A stretch of 35,595 bases of DNA from an uncultured Campylobacter sp. (GTDB lineage Bacteria; Campylobacterota; Campylobacteria; Campylobacterales; Campylobacteraceae): the NCBI RefSeq assembly GCF_938045535.1, contig NZ_CALIMQ010000004.1, positions 1 through 35,595 of the forward strand. Direction: 5' to 3'. A program made the position numbers and the translations under genes. Below the pieces are notes generated by a model. The model was not told where the DNA came from. It was given only the letters and a program-made list of their open reading frames with translations, and did no database searches. Position 1 is the stretch's first letter. Each line of letters opens with the position of its first letter. Shown here one piece after another: positions 9,993 through 18,286 of this stretch.

Positions 9993-9998
9993 TATAAT
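9993..9998 (+). promoter_or_regulatory. -10 box for the DUF748 gene
   Basis: A perfect TATAAT preceded by a T-rich stretch lies in the 53-base divergent gap between queH and the DUF748 gene. Expected transcription start is about 10004-10006, which falls downstream of the first ATG of the open frame (9975). That start is therefore excluded in favour of 10029 (or 10017). The complementary strand of the same AT-rich box may serve queH. Confidence 0.7.
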
Positions 9999-10028
9999 TT
10001 TACGCTATCAAAATTAATGAGCGGAAAA

Positions 10029-13000
10029 ATGAAAAATTTTTTTATAAAACACTGGCGTAAGTTTGCTTGTGGCGTAGGTGGATTTGCGCTATTTTACGTG
10101 CTTGCGGGCTTTTTCGGCGTGCCACTTTTTATCGAAAAGGCGCTGCCTAAAATTCTAGAAGGCAAAGCGAGCTTTAGCGTGCAGGATGCCAAATTTAACC
10201 CCTTTACCTACGAGCTAAACGTCACCAAGCCGGAGCTTAGCACCTTTAAGCCGCTGTTTAGCGCCGATGAGATAAATTTAAAAATCGGTTTTTCGAAGCT
10301 TTTTAAAAAGACTCTCGCGGTAGAAATTTTGCACCTAAAATCGCCTAAATTCCACGTCGAGCGCGAGCAAAACGGCACCTTCAATTTCGAGCCGTTACTT
10401 TCGGAGCAAAAGAGCGAAAGCAAGGATGAAAACTCCAGCTTCAATGTCACGCTGAATAATTTTAAGATCGAGCGCGGCTCTCTGGGCTACGTCGATAACT
10501 CCCTGAAAAGGCCGTTTTCGCTCATCTCGACCGAGCTAAATTATGAGATCAACGGGCTAAATTTAAAGGACGAAACGATCGGCGAGCACGATTTAAGCGC
10601 CGTTTCGCGTACATACGACGCGCTGAGCTTCGATGGAGCTATCGACCTGGCGCCTCTTCGTCTACACGGCAAGGTAGATATCTCGCGGCTAAAAATTGAT
10701 CCGTTTTGGCTATCGTACCTCGATCCTAGCGGCGTGCGGTTTAAAAACGGCTTCTTTTCCGCTACTCTAAATTACCGATTGAGCCTTGATGAAAATATAA
10801 AATTTGCGCTTGAAAACTCAAAGCTCGAGCTGCAAAGCCTAGAAATTTTGCAAGATCAAAGCTTAATTTCGCTAGGCTCGCTGAAAATCCCGAGCTTTGA
10901 GCTGAATACGGACGTTTCGAATGAAATTTCAGGCAAAGTGGTAATCCCGCAAGTGCTAGTTTCTGGCGCAAAATACGATATGGGCGAAACCAAAATTTCC
11001 ACGGGCTTTGAGGGCGCGCGGGTCGCGGATTTTGCGCTGGATTTTAATAAAACGGGGGCAAACTTGCGGCTAAACTCCGCCGTAAAAAGCGTAGATCTAA
11101 ACCGCTCAAGCTTTGCAAACCCGCAAATTTCGGTCGTCTCAAACGATACTAAAATCACGGGAAATTTTTTAAAATTTAACGCCGAAGGTAACGATACGGC
11201 CCTTCATACGGGTTTTGGCACCTTCAGTATCGCGGATACGCAGATTACACTAGCGCGCAGCGATAAAATCTCACTCGCCACAACCGAGCTGGGCGCGTTT
11301 AGCTACGACAAGGAGGGCGTGCAAAACGGCGTAAGCCTGGAGTTTGCTAAAATTTCAAACTCCAAAATCGCAAACAAAAACGGAATTTTTAGTGGATTTG
11401 AAAGCTTCGGCGTGCAAGGGGTGAAATTTAACGTCGCGGATCTCGATCTGGGCGTGGATAAAATTTTGCTAAACGAACCGTTTTTCAACTCGGAAGTGGG
11501 CGTTAACGGCGCCAAAAGCATAAACGATCTGGCGATTTTAAGCGCGATCTCTAAAAATCACGCGAGCTTTAAAAAAACGGCGAGCGCGGGCGATGCAAAC
11601 CCGACGGATGTAAACTCTACGGCAAGCGGCGCGAATTTAAATCCTAAAAAGCCCGTCAAAAGCCCCGCTTTAAAATTTAAGATCGGCGAGGCCTCCGTAA
11701 CGGGCGCAAAGGCCAAGATCAGCGAGAGCTTTATCGTTAAAAACAACGTGCACGAGATCAAGGATTTCAGCGCCACGCTAAGCGGGCTAAGCTCAAATTT
11801 CGCCGAGCCCTTCGGCATCAAAGCAAGCCTTATCACGGGCGAAATCACCGCTAGCGCGGACGGCAAGGCTAGCATCGCGCCGCTTAACGTAGGCGTGAAC
11901 TTTAGCCTAAATGCGCCGAACTTGGGCGTCTTTAACAAATATATGGCGGAATTTATCACAGGCTCCATCGCGGGCGAGCTCGCCACGCAAGGGCAGCTGA
12001 AACTTTCAAACGCATTCTCGCTCGAAGCGAAGCTATCGGGCAAGGGCTTGGCGCTAAGCTCGGGTAGGGATAAAATTTTCTCCCTTGCATCGCTAAATGT
12101 CGCGCAAATCGCGCTGAGCCCAAACTCTCTCACGCTAAATAAGATCGCTCTTAGCTCACCCGCGGCAAATATCTCGCTAAATAAAGGCAGGCGTTTAAAT
12201 TTAACTTCGCTAATAAAGCCCGCCGCGCAGCTAAAGCAGACTGCAAAGCCCACCGAAGCTGTGCCTAGCAGACCCGCAAAAAGCAATGCAAACTTTGCGT
12301 GGAGCGTAAAAAATATCTCGCTTAACGGCGGAAGTTTAAATTTCACCGACGAGAGCCTAGCAACGCCCTTTAAACTGCGCATCAGCGATATGAAAGCAAG
12401 CATCAGCGAGATCAGCCCGAAGCGAGCGGCGGATATCAAGCTTAGCTCGCTCGTAAGCGGAAGCGGGCTAGCGAGCATCACGGCGCGCGCCTATCCGCTG
12501 GATTTTAAACGCAAAAGCGATATAAACGTCGTTTTAAAGGAGATCCCACTTGCGCCCGCATCGCCCTATACCGCCAAATATATCGGCAATGAAATCGCGG
12601 GCGGCAAGTTAAATTTAAAACTTGCCTACAAAATCGACGATGGCAAGCTAAACGCAAGCAATGATCTAAATTTAGACCGCTTCGAGCTCGGCAAAGAGGT
12701 AGCGAGCAAGGACGCGCTGAGCCTTCCGATCGGTCTAGTGGTATCGATCCTAAAGGACAGCGACGATCAGATCGATATTAGCCTGCCTCTAAGCGGCACG
12801 CTGAGCGATCCGAAATTTAGCTACGGCGCGCTGGTTTGGGGCGCGGTCAAAAAGCTGCTCTCCGACATCGTGTTAAGCCCGTTTAGATTTATGGGAAAGA
12901 TCGCGGGCGTAGATACGAAAAAGCTCGAAAGTATCGATTTTGAGGCGGCGAGCAGTGAAATTTTAATCAGCGAAAACTCTAAAATAGATGATTTAGCTAA

Positions 13001-13391
13001 GGTCGCAAAAGCCAAGCCCGAACTCAAGATCATCCTAAACTCTGCGTATAACGAAAAGTTCGATACTCACGAGTTTAAAAGGCGCTCGCTGCAAAATACC
13101 CTCACGCTGATGTCTAATAAACAAGGCCTCTCCTCGGATGAAGCCATAGCGGCGCTTAAGATCAAATACGGCATCAAATCCGGCGGCGATGAGGCGATGG
13201 AGGAGCTGATAAGCGCGCAGAAATTTACCCGTTCGCGTCTTGATGAGTTAGCCCTTGCCAGGGCGACTGCCGTGCAAGCGGCACTCGTGCAGCGCGGCGT
13301 AAGCGCATCTCGCATAGAGATCAAAAAACCGAGCGAAGCGGAGCTCAAACAAAACAGCTTTATCCCGCTAAGCCTCGGCGTAGAGAGGTAG
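10029..13391 (+). CDS. Large DUF748 / AsmA-like envelope protein
   Basis: About 1120 residues. A membrane anchor lies at about residues 10-30 after a basic start (KHWRK). The rest is a very long beta-rich, repetitive periplasmic region, with recurring phrases such as SLNGGSLNFTDE and NLKDETIGEHDLS typical of DUF748/AsmA-family proteins. A low-complexity Ala/Pro/Lys linker (about 530-560) divides it, and another Pro/Ala/Lys stretch lies near 745. The C-terminal ~140 residues have an OmpA-like flavour. The AsmA superfamily is implicated in moving lipids between inner and outer membranes; assigning that here is inference. The frame is open upstream to an ATG at 9975, but the promoter overlaps that start. 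Codon choice is rich in AAATTT words like its neighbours. Confidence 0.82.
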   Translation: MKNFFIKHWRKFACGVGGFALFYVLAGFFGVPLFIEKALPKILEGKASFSVQDAKFNPFTYELNVTKPELSTFKPLFSADEINLKIGFSKLFKKTLAVEILHLKSPKFHVEREQNGTFNFEPLLSEQKSESKDENSSFNVTLNNFKIERGSLGYVDNSLKRPFSLISTELNYEINGLNLKDETIGEHDLSAVSRTYDALSFDGAIDLAPLRLHGKVDISRLKIDPFWLSYLDPSGVRFKNGFFSATLNYRLSLDENIKFALENSKLELQSLEILQDQSLISLGSLKIPSFELNTDVSNEISGKVVIPQVLVSGAKYDMGETKISTGFEGARVADFALDFNKTGANLRLNSAVKSVDLNRSSFANPQISVVSNDTKITGNFLKFNAEGNDTALHTGFGTFSIADTQITLARSDKISLATTELGAFSYDKEGVQNGVSLEFAKISNSKIANKNGIFSGFESFGVQGVKFNVADLDLGVDKILLNEPFFNSEVGVNGAKSINDLAILSAISKNHASFKKTASAGDANPTDVNSTASGANLNPKKPVKSPALKFKIGEASVTGAKAKISESFIVKNNVHEIKDFSATLSGLSSNFAEPFGIKASLITGEITASADGKASIAPLNVGVNFSLNAPNLGVFNKYMAEFITGSIAGELATQGQLKLSNAFSLEAKLSGKGLALSSGRDKIFSLASLNVAQIALSPNSLTLNKIALSSPAANISLNKGRRLNLTSLIKPAAQLKQTAKPTEAVPSRPAKSNANFAWSVKNISLNGGSLNFTDESLATPFKLRISDMKASISEISPKRAADIKLSSLVSGSGLASITARAYPLDFKRKSDINVVLKEIPLAPASPYTAKYIGNEIAGGKLNLKLAYKIDDGKLNASNDLNLDRFELGKEVASKDALSLPIGLVVSILKDSDDQIDISLPLSGTLSDPKFSYGALVWGAVKKLLSDIVLSPFRFMGKIAGVDTKKLESIDFEAASSEILISENSKIDDLAKVAKAKPELKIILNSAYNEKFDTHEFKRRSLQNTLTLMSNKQGLSSDEAIAALKIKYGIKSGGDEAMEELISAQKFTRSRLDELALARATAVQAALVQRGVSASRIEIKKPSEAELKQNSFIPLSLGVER

Positions 13392-13408
13392 TGTAAGCAA
13401 AATTTGGC

Positions 13409-13414
13409 TATACT
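13409..13414 (+). promoter_or_regulatory. Probable -10 box for dapB
   Basis: TATACT, preceded by TTTGGC, lies 28 bases before the dapB ATG in the 50-base gap after the DUF748 gene. An AAGGAG ribosome-binding site follows at 13431-13436. No -35 box is evident, as usual for Campylobacter sigma-70 promoters. Confidence 0.5.
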
Positions 13415-13441
13415 AAGCGGATTAAAATTTAAGGAGCGGCA

Positions 13442-14203
13442 ATGATGAATATAGGAATTCACGGCGGAAGCGGCAGAATGGGCACGATGATCTACGAGTG
13501 CCTGAAAAATTTCGATCAGGCGCGAGCAAGCGTGATCTACACTATCGCTCCGCTTGATTATACGCCGAACTGCGCCGTAACGAGCAGCTACGACGAGCTT
13601 TTTAGCGGCTGTGACGTCGTGATAGACTTCACGATCCGAGACGGCGCGATAAGCTTAATGAAATTTGCGCTTTCGCACCCAAAGCCGCTTTGCATCGGCA
13701 CGACGGCTCTGGGCGAGGAGGGCGAGCGGCTACTGCGCGAATGCGGCGCGAAGATGCCCGTACTGCACGCTACGAATATGAGCCTGGGCGTCGCGGTGCT
13801 AAACAAACTCGTAGCGCTTGCCAGCAGGAGCCTGCGCGACTTTGACTGCGAAATTTTAGAGATGCACCACCGCCACAAAAAAGACGCCCCGAGCGGCACG
13901 GCGATGAGCCTTGCCGGGAGTGCCGCAAGTGCGCGCGAGCTAAGCTTGAAGGACGTGCGCATAAGCGGTCGCGACGGGCTCATCGGCGAGCGCGGCAAGG
14001 ACGAGATCGCCGTGATGTCGCTGCGCGGCGGCGATATAGTCGGGCGCCACACCGTGGGGTTTTACGGCGAGGGCGAGTTCGTCGAGCTAAATCATACAGC
14101 GACTTCGCGCGCGACCTTTGCCAGAGGCGCGATAAAGGCAGCGGTATGGCTAGCGCCCCAAAATAGCGGGCTTTACGGCATCGACGACTGCTTAGGAATC
14201 TAG
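13442..14203 (+). CDS. dapB: 4-hydroxy-tetrahydrodipicolinate reductase DapB
   Basis: A 253-residue NAD(P)H-dependent reductase in the lysine/meso-diaminopimelate pathway. The N-terminal Rossmann motif GGSGRMG (8-14) binds the cofactor. The catalytic segment HHRHKKDAPSGTA lies at 142-154. The C-terminus ends with the FARGAIKAAVWL-type helix of the family. Two consecutive ATGs exist (13442, 13445), with AAGGAG upstream. Its product supplies meso-DAP for MurE, which is encoded later in the window. purF lies downstream; the dapB/purF neighbourhood is familiar from Campylobacter. Confidence 0.97.
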   Translation: MMNIGIHGGSGRMGTMIYECLKNFDQARASVIYTIAPLDYTPNCAVTSSYDELFSGCDVVIDFTIRDGAISLMKFALSHPKPLCIGTTALGEEGERLLRECGAKMPVLHATNMSLGVAVLNKLVALASRSLRDFDCEILEMHHRHKKDAPSGTAMSLAGSAASARELSLKDVRISGRDGLIGERGKDEIAVMSLRGGDIVGRHTVGFYGEGEFVELNHTATSRATFARGAIKAAVWLAPQNSGLYGIDDCLGI

Positions 14204-14231
14204 GCTTTGCGGCTAAATTTAAGAGGAAAAA

Positions 14232-14423
14232 ATGCCAACCAAAGATGAAATTTTAAATTTTCTGCGCGAGCCCAAGCCCGAGCTTGAAATCTTTGGAATT
14301 TACAAAGTCGGGCTATTCGGCAGCTACGCCAAAGGCGGAGCGAATATCGCCGAGAGGTTTAAAATTTCAGCCGATCTATTTGATGAGGCGCCGGCAAAAT
14401 GCCGGACGGCAAGCCGTCAATGA
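14232..14423 (+). pseudogene. Truncated MntA-type nucleotidyltransferase remnant
   Basis: A 63-residue frame with an AAGAGG ribosome-binding site. The first 40 residues look like the start of a minimal nucleotidyltransferase (MntA/KNTase-like): a helix ending FLREPKPELE, then the fold signature LFGSYAKGGAN. The expected metal-binding SDIDL strand and the rest of the ~100-residue domain are missing. Instead the frame runs into RFKISADLFDEA and unrelated residues across a GC-rich pair of inverted repeats (14391-14416), then stops. Without the aspartates it should be inactive. I infer an internal deletion in a former MntA/HepT-type gene; no HepT partner is present. Confidence 0.6.
14391..14416 (+). 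repeat. Two adjacent short GC-rich inverted repeats
   Basis: CCGGC-AAAAT-GCCGG (14391-14405) is followed by an imperfect-loop repeat, GACGGC next to GCCGTC with two bases between. They lie at the broken 3' end of the nucleotidyltransferase remnant. They could be a weak terminator or the scar of a deletion; no T-run follows. Confidence 0.4.
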
Positions 14424-14475
14424 TAAAACAAAATATAGATAAATTTCTAAAAAATAAAATTTAAGAGGTTAGAAA

Positions 14476-15822
14476 ATGTGCGCAATCGTGGGAGTCATAA
14501 ATTCCGAAGGTGCGGCTAAAACCGCGTATTACGGGCTTTTTGCCATGCAGCACCGCGGCCAGGAGGCAAGCGGCATCAGCTCAAGCTTCAACCATCACAT
14601 CAAAACGATCAAAGCCACGGGGCTCGTGACGGAGGTTTTTAGTCCCGCGAGTTTTGAAATTTTAAAAGGCAACATCGCGATCGGCCACAACCGCTACGGC
14701 ACCGCGGGCGCAGACAGTCTAAAGGACGCACAGCCCGTTGCCGGCAACTACGCTCTAGGGGAGATCTCGATCGTTCATAACGGAAATTTGATCAATAAAG
14801 ACGAAATTCGCCGTAAGCTCGTAAGCGAGGGCGCGATCTTTCAATCTGGCATGGACACCGAAAATATCCTGCATCTCATCGCACGCAGCAAGCAGGAGCA
14901 TCTAAAAGACCGCATCATCGAGGCACTGCAACAGTGTGTGGGCGCGTATTCGCTTCTGATTTTAAGCCGCTCGAAGATGTTTGCCGTGCGCGATCGCTAC
15001 GGCGTGCGTCCGCTCAGCATCGGCAGGCTCAAAGACGGCGGTTACATCGTCGCGAGCGAAACCTGTGCTTTCGATCTCGTAGGAGCCGAGTTCATCCGCG
15101 ACGTGAAACCCGGCGAGATGGTGATCTTCGAAGAAGGCAAGGATGAGTTCAGCTCGGTTCAAATTTTAAAAGCCGCAGAGGCTAGAATTTGCGCGTTTGA
15201 ATACATCTACTTTGCGCGCCCCGACAGCGTCGTAGAGGGCAAAAACGTATATGAGGTCAGAAAAAAACTGGGCGCGGCGCTCGCGCGAAAATGCAAAGAG
15301 CTAAAGGCCGATTTCGTCGTGCCCGTGCCCGATAGCGGCGTGCCGGCGGCGCTTGGTTTCGCGCAAGAGAGCAAGCTGCCCTTCGAGATGGCAATCGTGC
15401 GCAACCACTACATCGGCCGCACCTTCATCGAGCCTACGCAAGAGGTGCGAAATTTGAAGGTCAAACTCAAGCTGAACCCGATCGCGGCGGCACTGCACGG
15501 CAAAAGCGTCGTCGTCGTGGACGATAGCATCGTGCGCGGCACCACGAGCAAAAAGATCGTCGAGCTTCTGCGCCATGCGGGTGCGGCGCACGTGCATATG
15601 TGCATCGCAAGCCCGGAGCTAAAGTATCCCGAGCGCTACGGCATCGATACGCCGAGCGTGCGCGAGCTGATCGCCGCAAATATGAGCACGGATGAAATTT
15701 GCAAATTTATAGGCGCCGATAGCCTCACGTTTCTTAGCGTGCCTGAGCTCGTAGAAGCGCTTGGGGGCGAGCGCAAATACTCGCTCGTAAGCTTCGACGG
15801 CGATTATTTCATCAAGGATTAG
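14476..15822 (+). CDS. purF: Amidophosphoribosyltransferase PurF
   Basis: A 448-residue enzyme for the first committed step of purine synthesis, PRPP plus glutamine to phosphoribosylamine. The N-terminal glutaminase domain begins MCAIVG, so Cys2 becomes the nucleophile after Met removal and there is no propeptide. The phosphoribosyltransferase PRPP loop VVVDDSIVRGT lies at about 346-356. The region YPERYGID (about 383-390) has Arg where Fe-S-containing PurF proteins carry Cys (YPCFYGID type), so it resembles the E. coli, cluster-free class. An RBS AAGAGG precedes the ATG. Confidence 0.97.
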   Translation: MCAIVGVINSEGAAKTAYYGLFAMQHRGQEASGISSSFNHHIKTIKATGLVTEVFSPASFEILKGNIAIGHNRYGTAGADSLKDAQPVAGNYALGEISIVHNGNLINKDEIRRKLVSEGAIFQSGMDTENILHLIARSKQEHLKDRIIEALQQCVGAYSLLILSRSKMFAVRDRYGVRPLSIGRLKDGGYIVASETCAFDLVGAEFIRDVKPGEMVIFEEGKDEFSSVQILKAAEARICAFEYIYFARPDSVVEGKNVYEVRKKLGAALARKCKELKADFVVPVPDSGVPAALGFAQESKLPFEMAIVRNHYIGRTFIEPTQEVRNLKVKLKLNPIAAALHGKSVVVVDDSIVRGTTSKKIVELLRHAGAAHVHMCIASPELKYPERYGIDTPSVRELIAANMSTDEICKFIGADSLTFLSVPELVEALGGERKYSLVSFDGDYFIKD

Positions 15823-15842
15823 CAAATTTAAAGGAGCAAACT

Positions 15843-16199
15843 ATGACAAAATTTAAAATTAAGCGCGTCTATGAGAGCGCGGAGGAAGAGGATGGTTTTC
15901 GCGTGCTTTGTGATAGGCTATGGCCGCGTGGCATAAAAAAAGACACGCTGGAGCTTGATATGTGGGCAAAGGACATAACGCCTAGCACCGAAATACGCAA
16001 GCTTTTCGCGCATAAACCTGAGAATTTCGCCCATTTTAAGGAGCTTTACCTAGCCGAACTTGAGCAAAATCCCGCCGTAGCTGAATTTTTGAAAAAGGTT
16101 AAAAACGAGCCGGTCGTCACGCTGCTATACGCCGCAAAGGACGAGCACTGCAACCACGCGATGATTCTGCGCGATTTTCTGCAAAGCAAGGTGCACTAA
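15843..16199 (+). CDS. DUF488 (YeaO-like) family protein
   Basis: A 118-residue protein of the DUF488 family. The hallmark LCDRLWPRG sits near residues 22-30, followed by a W-A-K-D-I-T-PS-T-E-I-R-K stretch, and the C-terminal LLYAAKDEHCNHAMIL contains a Cys-x-His. The biochemical function of the family is not established. It starts 20 bases after purF behind AAGGAG and is probably co-transcribed with it. No structural oddity is seen. Confidence 0.85.
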   Translation: MTKFKIKRVYESAEEEDGFRVLCDRLWPRGIKKDTLELDMWAKDITPSTEIRKLFAHKPENFAHFKELYLAELEQNPAVAEFLKKVKNEPVVTLLYAAKDEHCNHAMILRDFLQSKVH

Positions 16200-16673
16200 A
16201 ATTTTGCGCTCAAAGCGCATTGCTCGCCATATTTTAAAGCAAATGTAAAACCGCCTCGATCACCAAAATCCACTCGTAAAACCAATGCGCGAGGCGTAAA
16301 ATTCAGCGAACAGGTGTGAGCGGAGTGCTTTTAAAGCCTTGCCAGACGCGATTTGAGATAAATTTTCTATCCGGATGTACACTTTGCAAATGAGCATAAA
16401 ACAAACGCTAAATTTTGCGCCAGAACTCTAAAAAAACGCAGAATTTTATAAAGAGCAATAAAATTTCAAGGAAAATAACTCGATTTAATATATGCAAATT
16501 TAGAATTTCATCTATTTTTTAACGCTACTTTTAATAATGCAAGCTAGGAATTTAAAAAGTGGGCTTAATATAAATTCGCAACAAATCAAACTAATTTCTT
16601 ACATGCAGCATTTTTAAATTTCATTTAAGGATTTGCCGCTAACATTGCTCGTAATTTTTTACAAGGAGAAACA
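16200..16673. other. Intergenic region, no gene identified
   Basis: 474 bases. At 16205-16219 a perfect 6-bp hairpin (TGCGCT, loop CAA, AGCGCA) follows the DUF488 gene; it may end transcription but lacks a T-run. CGCCTCG at 16252-16258 is repeated inverted at 16290-16296. The right half (16430-16660) is AT-rich and must hold the promoter of the Mop gene; I cannot pick the -10 with confidence. The ribosome-binding site for that gene is AAGGAG just before 16674. Confidence 0.6.
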
Positions 16674-17099
16674 ATGGCAATCAGTGCTAGAAATCAGCTT
16701 CACGTCGTAATCAGCGACGTAAAAACAGGTGCGGTAAATTCGCTAATCACAGCTAAAACCAGAGGCGGCGACGTGCTAAAAGCAACCGTGACGGTTGATT
16801 CTGAAAAAACTTTGGATTTAAAAGCCGGCAAAGAGGCAGTATTTTTATTCAAAGCCCCAAGCGTCATCATCTCCAAAGGCGAGAACGATCTACGCTTAAG
16901 CGCGACCAACCAAATAAAGGGCAAAATCACTGCCGTTAAAGAGGGCGCGGTAAATGCCGAGATCAGCGTCAGAAGCGCCGGCGGCGAAAATTTAAGCGCA
17001 ACCGTCACAAACGAATCGGTTAAAAATTTAGCGCTTAAAAAAGATGATGAAGTAACTGCAATCATCAAAGCTACTCAAATCATAGTCGGCGTAAAATAA
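16674..17099 (+). CDS. Di-Mop molybdate/tungstate-binding protein (molbindin)
   Basis: A 141-residue protein made of two TOBE/Mop domains in tandem (about residues 4-68 and 74-138). Each starts with a version of the S/A-A-R/T-N-Q-L/I Mop signature (ISARNQLHVV and LSATNQIKGK) and contains a GAVN(S/A)xI segment. Stand-alone di-Mop proteins bind molybdate or tungstate oxyanions in the cytoplasm, as storage or buffering proteins. No molybdate transporter or molybdopterin gene is adjacent, so it is an orphan locus here. It is preceded by AAGGAG and followed by an inverted repeat at 17155-17185. Confidence 0.88.
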   Translation: MAISARNQLHVVISDVKTGAVNSLITAKTRGGDVLKATVTVDSEKTLDLKAGKEAVFLFKAPSVIISKGENDLRLSATNQIKGKITAVKEGAVNAEISVRSAGGENLSATVTNESVKNLALKKDDEVTAIIKATQIIVGVK

Positions 17100-17154
17100 T
17101 CAGGCGTAACGGTGCGTGCTATAGCGATGCGCGCGCTTTAAACATCACAAAATC

Positions 17155-17185
17155 AAGGAGCAAAATTTTATAAATTCTGCTCCTT
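17155..17185. terminator. Inverted repeat downstream of the Mop gene
   Basis: AAGGAGCA (17155-17162) pairs with TGCTCCTT (17178-17185), 8 bp perfect with a 15-base AT-rich loop that is itself nearly self-complementary. It lies 56 bases after the Mop stop. The following bases (CTTCAAAAATCTCTTTT) are only moderately T-rich, so termination is likely but not certain. Confidence 0.5.
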
Positions 17186-17189
17186 CTTC

Positions 17190-17737
17190 AAAAATCTCTT
17201 TTGATAAATCAAATTTCGTAGCAGCTCAAATCGCGCTATAAGTGCTCTTTTCTCTCATGCGCGCAGATACACCCCGCGCGGCGACATCCAGCCCCAATCA
17301 CACCAAGAACGGTCTTACCTATTTTACCTTTTACCGCAGTGCGCATTTTGCGCAGGCTTTGCATCTATGCAGCACGTAAGCCCACTCACGCGAGATATTT
17401 ATGAAACGCAAACTCGCTCTTGCCCCGCTCGCTCGCTTATAGCAATGCGCTTTCATATTTTACGCGCTCGTGACACGCCGCCGCTTTACGCAGTAGCGAC
17501 CGATCCTCGCGTAAATGTCCACACTGAAAGTATGCCGATCTAGATCATATCGGCACGCACTAACTGCGCCCGCCGATAGATAGCAGCACGGACAGATCAT
17601 CGAACCGATCACCTCGCCCTAAACCCGAGCGTTTTTGAGCTTTTACCGATCGGCTCGTTAAAAGGCGTGGATTCCGCGAATAAAATCACTCTCCTAAAAT
17701 TTTGGCTCGTAGCCGCGGATAGCGGGCATTTGCTTTG
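17190..17737. other. Intergenic region with possible decayed minus-strand coding sequence
   Basis: About 550 bases between converging genes. On the minus strand, just after the oxidoreductase, an AGGAGA box precedes a possible GTG start near 17690. The translation begins ILFAESTPFNEPIGK and stops after about 26 codons. A shift of frame at about 17610 opens a further cysteine-rich stretch (GSMICPCCYLSAG...RHTFSVDIYAR) to a stop near 17470. This could be a frameshifted small gene; I do not recognise it. An inverted repeat TGCCGAT/ATCGGCA (17533-17539, 17549-17555) and a TGCGCA-TTT-TGCGCA hairpin (17340-17354) are also present. Confidence 0.3.
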
Positions 17738-18286
17738 CTAAATTTGATACTCGCCGGGACTCAACTCGCCTCGTAAAAGCTTACCAAAGCGTGCAGCTGC
17801 GGCATATACGGCATCGTCGCCAAACTCGCCCGGCTCAAATCCACTGCTGATAAACGGCACGGCAAAGTCCATCCCGCAATAGTTTGCCGTGATCTTAAGC
17901 GGCGTTAAAATTTCATCCAAGCTAAAGCCGATAGCGCCCTGTTTGGAGTATTCGCCAAGCGGAGTGCTGACGCTTAGCGCAAGCTGCAAGACCTTGCCTT
18001 TAAGCGCGCCGGAACCCACCAGCTCATGCGAAAAGACGATATCGATATAGGCTTTTAGCATAGGCGGCACGTTTAGCCAGTACATCGGGTACAAAAATAC
18101 GACGCGCTCGGCAGCCGCTAGCGCGTCTTGCTCTGCGCGGGCGTCTATGCGCGCGATATCTAGGCCGTAAAGCCCCTCCAAATGGCGCACCTTAGCGTCC
18201 GCGGCGGACTTTGCTACCTGCGACAAGGCTTTGTTTACGCGCGAGGCGGCGAAATTAGGATGCGATAAGATCACGAGCGTTTTCAT
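17738..18286 (-). CDS. Flavodoxin-fold NAD(P)H oxidoreductase (MdaB/KefF-like)
   Basis: A 182-residue FMN/FAD-dependent NAD(P)H:quinone oxidoreductase of the flavodoxin_2 family. The N-terminal strand and phosphate-binding region VILSHPNFAASRVNKAL (residues 4-20), the FLYPMYWLNVPPMLKAYID core (about 68-86) and the GxLKGK segment are typical. Such enzymes reduce quinones by two electrons and protect against redox stress. It has AAAGGA before the ATG and its own -10 box. A damaged paralogue lies at 19437-20009 on the other strand, with the Bcp peroxiredoxin between them. The exact substrate cannot be told from sequence. Confidence 0.88.
   Translation of the reverse strand: MKTLVILSHPNFAASRVNKALSQVAKSAADAKVRHLEGLYGLDIARIDARAEQDALAAAERVVFLYPMYWLNVPPMLKAYIDIVFSHELVGSGALKGKVLQLALSVSTPLGEYSKQGAIGFSLDEILTPLKITANYCGMDFAVPFISSGFEPGEFGDDAVYAAAARFGKLLRGELSPGEYQI

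Noticed and set aside
9975..10028. Upstream ATG extending the DUF748 protein by 18 residues
   Set aside because: The -10 box TATAAT (9993-9998) lies inside this extension, and the membrane-anchor start fits 10029 better.
14421..14465. Mini-frame MIKQNIDKFLKNKI before purF
   Set aside because: Only 14 codons in AT-rich sequence, no ribosome-binding site.
16234..16302. Minus-strand hydrophobic peptide of 22 codons (LRLAHWFYEWILVIEAVLHLL)
   Set aside because: No start codon or ribosome-binding site; a stop precedes it immediately. It could be a relic but cannot be supported.
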